This document shows, piece by piece, positions 51,201-60,928 of a stretch of 64,000 nt of DNA; positions within the stretch are counted from its first letter, which is position 1; the number at the start of each line of letters is the position of its first letter. Source of the stretch: Elmis aenea (lineage: Eukaryota > Arthropoda > Insecta > Coleoptera > Elmidae); NCBI GenBank assembly GCA_947652605.1, contig OX393577.1, positions 64,876,108 to 64,940,107 of the forward strand, given 5' to 3'. The position numbers were made by a program, and so were the translations under genes. A model generated the notes under the pieces. The model was not told the DNA's origin. It made no database searches and saw only the letters and a list, made by a program, of their open reading frames with translations.

Positions 51201-54200
51201 GCCTCCCCCTGGATAATTTTCTGCGGACGCCCATGGATTCAGTGATTCACGCGGTAACCATTAAACCACCACGAAAACATTCGATCGACTACAATCATTG
51301 CGATACTTACAGATAAGGTTCCAGTTTATCGAGAAGGATGTTTTCATACATCTTCATTTCTTTGGCCTTATCTTGACTAATTTCAGAGAGGACAGTGTCG
51401 CTAGGACCGAACATCGTTCCCAAGCCCGCGGTCCGTTTCTGTTGAAAATCCGCTAACTGTCTAGTGAGCTCCTCTTTGGCTCTGCCGCGTGCTTTCCAAA
51501 ATATTTTACGTAAAATTTCTTCTTTGTCGAACTCCCTCGTTAAGACATCGTCAATTTCGCGCGCGATATTTTCATCTACGTTGCTAAGACGTAAAGGCTG
51601 AAAAACAAAAAAACACAGTTGAAATAACGGATTGAAAATTATCGATCAACAATCAAAAATTAATAACTGAAACTTATTCCACTCAAGTGGCCATTCTAAG
51701 GCTATACGGTCAATGGTCTCTAAATAAAAGACAGAAGAAATGCTCAGGATGAGCAGAGTAGACATCAGAGCAGCCACAGAACACTGTGGGCTAAACAAAC
51801 ACTTCTACATAATAGGGCTCTCAGAGACCGATATATGTAGTGGTGAAGAAGAAGAAGAAACTCCTCTTCACGTAATATGCCAGTGTGAAGGATTCACACC
51901 CTATCGGCCTAGATTTCTAGGAATGGAAAAAGCCAACCAAGAAGAGTTAAGGAAAACACCCTTAAAGAAAATCCTGGAGTTTTTCAAAAACACAGGACTT
52001 CTTTAAGGGGCTATCACCAGAGGGTACAATAGACCAATAGGTCGCAGTACAGAAACCCGAAAAGGGTCCACCTCCGTGGAAATAATAAATATTGCACTCA
52101 AAAAAGTTTATTTTAAATGTACTTACAGCACCAGGTACAAGGAAACTGGAGTGTATTTCGAATGCCCATTTTCGCATTTCTTTGGCGTTGCCCTCTTTGT
52201 AAAGGTCAGTGACTAAATAAAATAATAAACTGCTCGGATCCGAGTTCGACAGTACGTAATTCATGAATACAGCTAAATGTGGAGTGTGTTCCCATAACCG
52301 GGCTAGTGATCTAAAAGGTCCATGGTCTTCCAATTGACCCTGTAACAATAAACAAACGTATTGATTTACTCTCGTCAATCACCACAATGCAAGAAAAAAT
52401 CCCAACCAGATAAAAATACATGTTAAGCAAGGACAGTAAGAAACTCACCACTTCTGGGTCAGATATTTCATCATCTTCCATACTAATGATTGGTTGTTGC
52501 GTGGTCTGAGGTGTAGCAGCATGGATTGGAGAACTATTTGCCAAAACTCGGCCAAGGAGCCCAGGACCAGTTCCTCGTTGTGGGGATATATCTGGAGATG
52601 ACATTTCGACTGCTGCATTCTGAAACAAAAAATTAGGGATTTAAAAACACTCAGAAATAATTCTTTACATAATAGTATGGGGACCTCTCAAAAAGGTTGG
52701 CCTGAAAAGTGTCTGATAGTGTGGAATTCTTTATTTAAACTTATTTGGGGTAAGTTTTTGTAAACCCTCAACATTTTGTATAAAAGATAGGCATTAATGG
52801 TGCTTTTTTTCACTAATATCCATGAATCTGCAGTTCCTTTGGACAGTATATTTACTCTCCAAGGGAAACAAAAGCACAAAGTATCAATTCCTGGATAAAA
52901 TCCAAGCTTGGGAGCTTTTTGCAGATTAAAATAAATACATAGGGGTTGCCTAACCTGTAGCTCCCTTACAAATTTTTTCTCCAGGAGGCACCACTAAGAT
53001 GGTTAAGACATGTACATCAAAAATATGTAGGAATTAATATCAGTTCTGTACTTGCGCAGCCCTCAAATAACAAATGAAATACGACATGCTACAAAACAAG
53101 TTGTGTATTGATAAAAACATGTATATTAAAATAGTCTGAGCATTTTTTGATAATAATTTATCATTGGTTCTACATAAAATTTTCATAAATTTTAACTTAA
53201 AAAAACTTCTGTAGGAAGTGAAGGTTGCCACTATCTCTTTAAACAAGTTGAAACTATAATTTTAAAAACAAATGAATAATAAAACATTCGAAATACATGC
53301 ACCTCATTACGATTCCTCAATTACTAGAGTACGTAATCCAATGAAACATTTCGTTTTTCATGTTCACCAAGACATAGAAATTTAATCTGTTGTTTGATTC
53401 TCAGCTAAATATGCCGAGATATCTTAAAACGAAAACAATTTAATTTAAAGTTCACCATTTCTTTAAATTTAAAACAAAATACCTACTGTGATTATTTACA
53501 CAAAGGTATCAACTACTTTAGAAAGAATTCATTAGTCACACTTGCGGCTACCATATAATGTAACTCTGAATTAATGGTATAATATGAAATAAACATAAAC
53601 TTTTGCACAATACATTACTTAATTAAGTTTAAATTTTAAGTCTCTCCCATGAATTTTCATAGCATTTAGTTGTGAACTATTTTTATTGCTTAATTAACAA
53701 ACAAAACATTAAACCCATAAACTTTAAACTAATGAATAAACTAGTTCAATATTTACATATTTTAAACATGATACGGTACTTAAAAGATTTGAATAGAGCA
53801 AATTTTTGAATGGACATGAAAAGGGAAAAAGAAAATCGGACCAAAAGTTTTGCATTGACAGGCCTAAGAACAAAAAATATGGGGGCTAAAATTTGCTTTT
53901 AAAATTACAGTTTATTGCACTAAATTGAAATTCAAAACAAAACAAAAAAAAACACTCAAACATGGGTTTTTTCTTTGATAAAAATTTTTTTTGGGGTCCA
54001 CTCAGCTCTGGAGTAATTCTACCACTGCAGTTTAGTATTTGTTTAAAAACTACAATACTTATTTATTAATTTGGATGCGATTCATAAAAATATTTCTTGA
54101 AAAAAATTTGCACAATTTAGGTACATACCTCTTCAAATGCCATCTCCCCATCGTCTGTATTAGCTGAATTTCTATTACTGTACGGTTGGCGCCTGTTCGA

Positions 54201-57200
54201 CAATGGGCTTGGATACGGGGGTGGAGGAGTCCCTGGAGGAGTAGCAGCACTTTCCCATCCTTCCGGCCTGGACAAGTCGCTCATACTCTCTGAAGCAATT
54301 AGTCTTCTAGAGGCTTCCGCAACAGACATTGTCGTGAGAGAGTCAGGACTCGACTTCGTACGGTGGTGTGTGTGATTTGGAGACTAGAATATTAAAGGCA
54401 ATTAATTAAAGAGTGTGAAAATTATCAAAAACTATTAAAAACAAAATAATTGGCAGTTTGAAGCACATTTTTAAAACCATCAAAATGTTTCTGTAATTTT
54501 AACAAAATAATAAATTCAAAAAATATACTTCCCCAGTTAACGAATAAAATAATTCAGAAAGCATGACAAACCCCTAACCCACTGCCTTTAAAAACGAATT
54601 TAATCAACATAATATATTGTTATACTAAGTAGAGGAACTTGTAAAAAAAGATCTTATCTCTAATTGGAGAATTACCTCGAATTCATAAAACATTTTTTAA
54701 AACTCTACAATACTCCAAAACTACACACCTATGCAAACAATATTTTTGTTTAATTACCGTTAATTTAGATAATCAGTTATAAACATTTTAAACACCACAA
54801 ATATTGCAAAACTAAAAAATTAGCAATCAATTTTGTGTAGGTTTATCATAACAGATAGCATTATGAACGTCACCGAAAACCAATTCCTTCACTTGATATT
54901 GCATCATAATTTGTTTAGAATTAATTTATGCATAAAAACACAATAAAACAAACCAAATAAATATGTAAAGAGTGCAATGAGCATAAATCAAAAATTTGGT
55001 GTCTGCCCCAGTAAAAAAACTGCATTAACACTTTTTTCAAAGTACCTTGAATTTTATTGCAAATTAAATTAATAAATTATGATCAACTCTAAACAAACAT
55101 TTTTTTCTTGCTTCTTAATAAAGTTAATATTGACACCATACAATATTTTTTAACAGTTCGATTTGTTTATTCTCACTGAATATTTTAATTTTTTCCTGCC
55201 ATTTGGGATAATTTAATCTACCAATAACTTAAACATTTAAAAAACACAAAATAAAATATTTTAAAATTAAATCTAAAACACATGTTTACACAATTATTTT
55301 AAAATCAAGTGTTACAAACGATTTAATTAAACAAACAAGCATAAATTAAATTTAGTGATAGCAATGACACTCGAAGATTAAAATGTACATTAATTATTCC
55401 TACAAACCTGCTACTTTTAACAATTTTTTAATATTTTAAAACTGATTTATTTTTACTTCAATCACAAATTAAAATTCTTCGCCACATTATTTACAACAGG
55501 TTACTACAGACTAATTATTATTTACTTGTAACACTTAATTCTGACCTAATATCAATAAAAATGATTATTTTTCTTATCACTGTTTATACAATAAAGGAAA
55601 ACGTGTTAACACTGTGTTGTTGTTGATTATTAAATAGTTTTATGTGATTTTTATACAACAATAAAGAAATAAAAATTGTTTAACATTACAGGTAAAAAAC
55701 ATGTTAGTTGCGTCAAAAACTTTAATAGAAAACATCTTAAAAAAAGGCTAGAGAATAATTTATCAAAAAAGTTAGTTTTTACATTCAAGAAAAGCATCTT
55801 CATTCATACCACTTATAAAAAATGGAAATCGTAAAACAAAAGTATGGCATTGGTGTTTTGATTTGTAACAAAAAAAAGCTTAGTTAATCTTTTGCAAAAT
55901 GAGGAATTATTGTAGATTTTAATGCCAATATTTGTTATTTAATTTGTAGGTATACTTTTTCACTTTAATTTTTTTTAAACTAAATTTAATAACTGACTTA
56001 AAATTGTATTTCAGCTATTTTAAACTACAATCCTAAATTCGACCTTTAAAAAACCTTAAATATTACAACAAACAATGTAAAAATAAACAAGTTTTACTGT
56101 AAAACCATTAGAATTTTAAAATAAATTTGAAAGTTTTGTATATTTTTTGATATGTAGAATTAAAAAAGTTTTTTGTTGTAGGATTTCGACTCTTGGTGAA
56201 GAAAATTCTTTGGAGAAAAAAAATTATTTGTTTCTAAATATAAACAGATGGCAAATTTATTCAACTTAAAAGTGGTTTAAATACTGTTTATAGAATAACA
56301 AAAATAAAATCAAGGGATGATTCTCGATCAGGTTAAAAAAAATTAAAAAACTGAACTTAAGAAAAAATGTATATACAAAATTTTGTTATATTTTAAATAA
56401 TTGTTTGTAAATGGTTCTTAGTTAGTATATCATATCATGGTCTAGTAAACCTTTGCTTGTAGTCCCCACAAACTTCAATTAAATAAATTTTATGTACTCT
56501 AATTAAAAATGTTATTACATCTTCATAATGAGAACTACTTAGAAATGCTACTTTTGTGCAAATCCTTTAGTGCACTCTTGTAAATATTTATTAAATAAAT
56601 TTGGTAATCTATGCTTGTAAGGGACCGGAAATCTGAAGTTGCAGCGATTAGCACTGACAGCGTCAACTTCCATAAAAGGTTTGCAGCCCACTATACACTA
56701 CCGCTTAATAAAGTCTATGTGTTTATAGCTGGGGTTTATGCATAATGGTATGATTAATTTGTTGTTTTATTCAGTGTTTTAATAAGTTATTTCAATTTTT
56801 CACTTCGTAACTAAACAGCTGTTTTATTGCAGGAGTTTTTATAACTTATTTCAATTTTTAACTAAACATTTGTTTAGCCAGCCCATGTCATTGTTATAAG
56901 GTATTTAAAATTTGAAGTTGCTAACTAAATAGCTGTTCTTTTTTAATATGTAACTTAATAATGGCAACTAATATGATTTCCGGTCCCTTACAAGCATAGA
57001 TTACCATAAATTTTAATTACCTGTACAAATGTAGCAAAAACATTTTATTACAAACTTTGAGCAAATTAATTTTATTTTTTAAATAATATTCACTCGTTTT
57101 TGGTCACATTTTTTAAATAAGAACAATGCTAGGTATTTGTTGTAATTATTTAAATAATTTAAATTATTCCCTTTATACATTATTATGCAAAAATTTAATT

Positions 57201-60200
57201 AAAAAATCACCTATCTTTGTTCTAAGAAGATTCACTATAAAGATTATCTAAACTAGTTTCTAAATCAGTAGATTTCGATCTTCAAAAATTTACTAATTTA
57301 GAGACAACAGTCTCAAAAGTACTTGGGATTTTTTGCAAAAAAATAATTTTGGGAACAACATAAAGGATTTTTTGTTTGGCTATATTTTTCCTATTTTTCA
57401 ACCAATGTTTTTTTACAATGTTAAACACTGTTACAAAATAATTTTAACAACCTGTACAAAATTAAAAACAAAGCTTTTGTTAATATCTGTAATTTTAAAG
57501 CTCATTACGATATAATATAAAGTTAAGAATTATTGGTTAATATACCATACCAAAGTGCCAACAATAACCAATATACAAAAGTACAGTTTATTAAAATACA
57601 ACAAGAAAAATTGAAAACATCAAAATCTACAATGTTACTTACATAGTTGTTAACTAATGTTGTGCAAGTTGCCACAAGTGGATACGACATTTGTTTGTTT
57701 ATTGAATTAACAGCGTCTGGATCACTACTTCCGGTATTAGGTACTGGAGCTCTGGGTGGAAGAGGTGGAGGAATATCGTGATTCATACGGGAATACAAGG
57801 AATTATCCATCATTATTCCACCGCTGGGAATGGATAAGGATTTTTTAATCTTGGGTGACTTTTTAGAATGATTTTGATTACGTAAGGGGGCAGTCAGACT
57901 ATTAATTAAATTACCCTGTCGTAAGTTACAATTAACCTCTTCGTTTATAAACATGCTATTGACATCTAAAGGCACTTTTCCGTTAGTGTATAAGGCCTTT
58001 CTGTTATTTTGTGCGTCAGTTTGTCGATTACGTTTCGGTAAGGGTGGTGGGACGTCGTTATCGAGGTTTGTGCCTGTCGGGGAGGTCGGTGAGTGCGTCG
58101 CACTTTTGGATTGTTTTTTGTTTTTGGGAGGGAGACTTCTGGTTATGTTAGGTGGCGGTGTGCTAGGTAAAGGGGGTGGTGTGTCTAAATTATCGAGTAA
58201 TTGGGTTGTGGGCGGAGTTTGCTGTAAGAGAGAGATAGTAAAGCAGTGTTAGTAAAGTATCAACAGCAGTTGTTTTTATACACTTAACTTTTTAAGTCGA
58301 AAATTCACAACTAATAAAAGTTTACTAAGAAACTATGTCTAAAATTTAGTTTTTGAGTTACCAATTTCAACAAAGTTAAGAGTATGTACACAAAGAATTA
58401 GACAAATCACCAAATTTATTTGCAAAGACTGATAAATCACATTTTTCAATTGTAAAAAAAAATCAAAATTGATTCAACAATAAAATTCCTTTTTAAAAAT
58501 ATCTACAAATTATTAGTGAAGCTAATCTATGATAAACATTTTATTTCAATATTAAAGATAAATCAACGTCTATAACATTTTTTTTTTTTTTAAGGAAAAC
58601 AAAATTCTTAAAGAAACAATCATTTGTTTCAACAAAACAAAATTCTTAAGAAAGTACTTTTTTCTCGAATATCTCTGCTCATTTGTTTTAATTTCTTTCA
58701 ACTAGCAATTAGAAATGTGAGCAGTTATTTTAATTAAATATATGTGTTATATTAAATAACACTTTTTTAAAAGGAAAATTAAATTTGTATGCTAGTTGAA
58801 TACACAATTACATTAACTTTTTATCGTTAATTAAATTACTGCCACATCATCATCCACAAAAGTTGAAACCACTAATCAACAAACTATAGAACGACTAGCA
58901 AATGCAACCCATTAATATACTGATTAACTTGATAGCTAATTACACTGAACCTTAGACTTGCATCATGAAATATGCGAATAGAGATGACTACTGCACATGT
59001 CCTGCTAATTACATGACACTTTAATAAATATATATATGCACACACATCACACTTCGCAATTTAAATATGCAGACGACTGCAATAAAAATAAAACTAAAAA
59101 TAGATAACAAATTATTTCAAGTTTTTAAAGCAGTAAACTTTGGCAAGTTTCTTTAACAACAAATAAAATCAACACAACATAATTTTTTTAGGTCTTTTAC
59201 TATTCAAAAAAGTTGCATAATCTTAAAACATTTTTATTGAATGACGATAAAATATAAGAAAAAATAGAAACGTTGCATTTTTATTTCATAATAAAATTTG
59301 TATTAAAATATATTTGTAATGTAATTTTTTTATCGGTCTTTGCAAAATGTACACATTGAGCAAACTAGCCAAGCCATCCATTAACCATTTAACCATTTAC
59401 CGACAAGCTAACCACGCAACAACAATGTAACAAAATATCCATACGAACTCATGATGCTTTTACACTACATACGCTCAACCTAATAAAACTAGCATCGTTA
59501 AACAACAATTTGGTGAGAATTTAAAAAAAAAAAAACTATTTTACAAATGTTGTTCTTGAACTTGTAAAATTATTAAAACTAAAACTGATCAAGCGAAGTT
59601 CCTTACCTCATTTTGTGTGCGTATGTGGGTTTGAAGAATTGCTTGTAGTTTTTGAAGATTACTTTCGGCTTTGGCAAGTTTTTCGTTTTTCTTTTCGTTG
59701 GGTGAAATGGCTATTTCGCTACGTAGCTGGTCGATAAATCTCTGCTCCTTTTCTATCATCAGCCGTATCTGTTGCTCACGTTCTAACTGAAGTTGATATT
59801 GCTTTTCGTGCTTTAAAAAAATAAAAATCAGCTATAATAACACATTATTTAAAACACAATTGTTTAGAGTAAAGAAAACAACAATTTTTAAAGCCCAAAT
59901 AGTTTTCATTTTTTTAGTGCATTGATTATCAATCTGTTGGACGCGGCCCTTAGAAGGGGGAAGTAAAAGGTCTAAACAGGGGGCGCGAGGAAAATTCAAA
60001 ATCAAAGGCAAAACTCTTCATTAAAACAACAATCAAAAAAACAAATAAAATACATACTGAAAATGACAACACTTCTGTATATGAAAGGTCCTTAGTAAGC
60101 CTTGTTTTAGTGTATTTTTAAATTTACATTAGCAAAAAAATATGGCAGGCAAAAAAAATTAAAAAGGGGAGGCAACAAAAATTTATATTGAAAAGGAGGG

Positions 60201-60925
60201 AATAATATTTAATTTAATAAATTAATATTTAAAAGGGGGGCGCAAAAACAAAAAGGTTGAAAAACACTATAAGAAACACTGTCACTTCGTTAGCAGTTTA
60301 TAATTTATGCTAAGTATGTTGTTATATTTCGTTATTAAAAGGATGTCGCTATCATCTTTTATCCTTATCCGATGATGACACATTTCTCCTTTATTTTATC
60401 ACAGAATTGGTATTGGTAAACAGCCAGCACACATTAGCAAGTGTGTAAACACTACCATTTGTATCATTAAAAGATAGTTCAATACCTAATAAACACTTGT
60501 TTAACAACCCGTCAAGTGTATACACATTCGTACATACTTTTTAACCAAACAGAAAAAAACAATTAAATACTAGCAACTTGTTTCCTAAAATCGTGCATGT
60601 CTTAAGTAAAACAATAAGTACCAATCTATAGCACAAGGGGGCGCGCGGCGCCATCAGGCGATTGCGCCGCGCGCCTGCTAGTATTAATTTTCCACTTTTT
60701 TCATACACTCTGAATTATTGGCCGAAAAAACTTGAACATAATAAAATATCTACGATACAAAATTAAAAATCTTTAACAACGAAGATCGACTTACATCAAC
60801 AGGTTGCGGTGCTGTTATCCTTTGAGAAGCATGGGTGGTGAGGGGGCGATTGTGTAAGCTTGGGGACCCCATGCCTCTAAGGCCCCCTGCTCTTTGCTGC
60901 ACTGTCAGTATCACTTGCGATGAAG
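48160..60925 (-). CDS. RhoGEF2: RhoGEF2, Rho1 guanine nucleotide exchange factor (partial; PDZ end to C1 domain)
   Basis: Eleven exons on the minus strand join in one frame with GT-AG introns: 60925-60795, 59810-59607, 58221-57643, 54383-54129, 52619-52449, 52339-52127, 51597-51311, 50596-50416, 49367-49256, 48654-48496 and 48219-48160 (2352 nt). Every phase agrees across the junctions. The product shows the last PDZ strand (VILTVQQR), a charged helix, a proline-rich linker, an RGS-like (RH) domain and a C1 finger. Known of the family: fly RhoGEF2 and vertebrate ARHGEF11/12 activate Rho downstream of G-alpha-12/13 and drive actomyosin contraction at the cell cortex; the fly protein carries a C1 domain. 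The PDZ start and the catalytic DH-PH part are not seen. Base composition is richer in GC than the introns. Identity is firm; missing ends are real limits of this window. Confidence 0.92.
48496..48654 (-). CDS. RhoGEF2: RhoGEF2 exon j: second half of C1 finger
   Basis: Acceptor GATTATAG and donor GTAAGT. Joined to the exon before it, the finger completes as C-X2-C-X4-H-X2-C-X7-C (residues CSVCLINLHRLC then VKLYDDTC). The basic tail KKDRGIGKFMERIRPESRDH follows. The other two frames have stop codons, so this frame is forced by both phase and motif. Confidence 0.92.
48796..49048. mobile_element. hAT-type MITE in a RhoGEF2 intron
   Basis: Ends AGGGGGCGCAAACTAGG and the complement of CAGGGGTTCACAAACTTTTC; flanks GTTAGGAT (48788) and TTTAGGAT (49049) give 7 of 8 matching bases. 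Internal G-rich strips near both ends. Confidence 0.65.
49093..49195 (-). mobile_element. Non-LTR retroelement 3' end (minus copy)
   Basis: Complement of the tail at 51992-52092 with about 90 percent identity by eye; includes ACTGCGACCTATTGGTCTAT on the plus strand. It lies 60 bases into the intron after RhoGEF2 exon i. Confidence 0.85.
49256..49367 (-). CDS. RhoGEF2: RhoGEF2 exon i: first half of C1 zinc finger
   Basis: Acceptor TTTTTTTGCAG and donor GTGAG. Product LNIQGHQFVAQQYYTVIACN continues with NCHQIIYGIGPQGYQCS. The spacing H-X12-C-X2-C-X13-C is exactly that of C1 domains. Length 112 nt leaves one base over, which fits the next exon. Fly RhoGEF2 carries a C1 domain; vertebrate ARHGEF11/12 lack it. 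Confidence 0.92.
49805..50080. mobile_element. hAT-type MITE in a RhoGEF2 intron
   Basis: CAGTGTTTTTCACAATGGGG at the left and GAGTGGAAAACACTA at the right are inverted. Flanks ATCTACAT and ATTTACAA agree at 6 of 8 bases. Confidence 0.5.
50416..50596 (-). CDS. RhoGEF2: RhoGEF2 exon h: end of RGS-like domain
   Basis: Starts with one base completing a Leu codon, then EELDRENYDPRRYLTAAAL, and ends FIGRYSRK in phase 0 at donor GTTAGT; acceptor GTTACAG. It closes the RH domain and leads into the C1 finger with a basic stretch. Confidence 0.9.
51090..51235 (-). mobile_element. hAT-type MITE family E, copy 2 (146 bp)
   Basis: CATGGGCGTCC ends inverted; flanks AATTCAGT and GATTCAGT match at 7 of 8. 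Opposite in orientation to the copy at 25.2 kb. Lies in the intron between exons g and h. Confidence 0.8.
51311..51597 (-). CDS. RhoGEF2: RhoGEF2 exon g: RGS-like domain, central part
   Basis: Exon of 287 nt, phase 0 start and two bases over at the end, acceptor TTTTCAG and donor GTAAGT. It begins PLRLSNVDENIAREIDDVL and includes RQLADFQQKRTAGLGT, the LxDFxxKR signature of the RH domains of LARG/PDZ-RhoGEF, and then the helix ending LLDKLEPYL. Confidence 0.93.
51735..52092 (+). pseudogene. Non-LTR retrotransposon 3' end, ORF2 C-terminus
   Basis: A plus-strand frame ends ETPLHVICQCEGFTPYRPRF and, after about 25 more residues, a stop at 52006; the C-x-C / H-x4-C arrangement is the Cys/His tail seen after the RNase H domain of some non-LTR elements. 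The 3' tail TCACCAGAGGGTACAATAGA leads to AATAATAAATATT at 52092. Antisense to RhoGEF2, in the intron between exons f and g. Confidence 0.8.
52127..52339 (-). CDS. RhoGEF2: RhoGEF2 exon f: RGS-like domain, first part
   Basis: Exon of 71 codons, phase 0 at both ends, acceptor TTACAG and donor GTAAGT. It carries the start of the RH domain: PHLAVFMNYVLSNSDPSSLL and then FYLVTDLYKEGNAKEMRKW match the family pattern in which helices are joined by a D-P turn and an LY-K(E/Q) segment. It ends FLVPGA. Only 34 intron bases separate its donor from a retroelement remnant. Confidence 0.93.
52449..52619 (-). CDS. RhoGEF2: RhoGEF2 exon e: linker before the RH domain
   Basis: Exon of 57 codons, phase 0 at both ends, acceptor GTTTCAG and donor GTGAGT. 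It starts NAAVEMSSPDISPQRG and ends with the acidic run MEDDEISDPEV just before the RGS-like domain. Acidic residues in front of the RH domain are known in ARHGEF11/12, where they contact the G-alpha-13 switch region; that this stretch does the same is inference. Confidence 0.87.
54129..54383 (-). CDS. RhoGEF2: RhoGEF2 exon d: linker
   Basis: Exon of 85 codons, phase 0 at both ends, acceptor TTCTAG and donor GTATGT. It begins SPNHTHHRTKSSPDSLTTM and includes a second proline patch (TPPGTPPPPYPSP), ending in the acidic DDGEMAFEE. No domain is recognised. It follows a 3.3-kb intron, the largest between visible exons. Confidence 0.86.
54384..57642 (-). other. RhoGEF2: Largest visible RhoGEF2 intron (3.3 kb)
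   Basis: AT-rich, no recognised exon; contains the MITE at 56603-57005. A small alternative exon cannot be excluded. Confidence 0.6.
56603..57005. mobile_element. MITE with 30-bp perfect inverted ends and 8-bp TSD, 403 bp
   Basis: Starts GGTAATCTATGCTTGTAAGG and ends with its exact complement; the match runs 30 bases (56603-56632 and 56976-57005). ATAAATTT flanks both sides perfectly (56595-56602, 57006-57013). Inside, CTAAACAGCTGTT-like strings repeat three times. Superfamily uncertain; 8 bp suits hAT or P. Confidence 0.93.
57643..58221 (-). CDS. RhoGEF2: RhoGEF2 exon c: proline-rich linker
   Basis: Longest exon seen, 193 codons, phase 0 at both ends, acceptor CTTACAG and donor GTAAGT. It is a low-complexity linker with several class II-like proline stretches, for example DVPPPLPKRNRQ and DIPPPLPPRAP, plus PPPLPSTPPP near its start. 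These look like SH3 or WW binding sites. It ends CTTLVNNY. Ser and Asn are abundant and no fold is predicted. The frame stays open through the intron beyond the donor, so the donor was chosen by its GTAAGT consensus and the frame match to the next exon. Confidence 0.88.
58222..59606 (-). other. RhoGEF2: RhoGEF2 intron
   Basis: AT-rich, no repeat or exon recognised. Confidence 0.55.
59607..59810 (-). CDS. RhoGEF2: RhoGEF2 exon b: charged helical segment
   Basis: Exon of 68 whole codons, both ends phase 0, acceptor TTAAAG and donor GTAAGG. The product starts HEKQYQLQLEREQQIRLM and is nearly all Glu, Lys, Gln, Arg and Leu, with hydrophobic residues spaced as in a coiled coil; ISPNEKKNEK breaks the helix in the middle, and a second helix follows. 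RhoGEF2/LARG proteins have a similar Glu/Gln-rich helix after the PDZ domain. Confidence 0.88.
59940..60272. mobile_element. Degraded hAT-type MITE in a RhoGEF2 intron
   Basis: GGGGGCGCG at about 59980 and the right end GGTTGAAAAACACT at 60258 resemble the ends of the hAT-type MITEs nearby; the left end is lost and no duplication is visible. Confidence 0.4.
60640..60675. repeat. GC-rich perfect hairpin
   Basis: GGCGCGCGGCGC (60640-60651) and its exact complement (60664-60675) flank a 12-base loop. It is an isolated GC island in an AT-rich intron, 120 bases past the donor of exon a. Confidence 0.9.
60795..60925 (-). CDS. RhoGEF2: RhoGEF2 exon a: end of PDZ domain
   Basis: Acceptor TTTTCAG precedes 60925 and donor GTAAGT follows 60795. 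The exon starts with two bases of a split codon, so the upstream exon must end with one base. It begins (A)SSQVILTVQQR, the final beta strand of a PDZ domain as in RhoGEF2/LARG, then a Gly/Ser/His/Pro linker ending APQPVD. In flies the PDZ domain binds the C-tail of the membrane protein T48. The rest of the PDZ domain was not found between 60.93 and 64 kb. Confidence 0.87.
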
Positions 60926-60928
60926 CTG

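Noticed and set aside
57953..58252. 99-codon Gly-rich plus frame
   Set aside because: Antisense of the proline-rich RhoGEF2 linker (Pro codons read as Gly).
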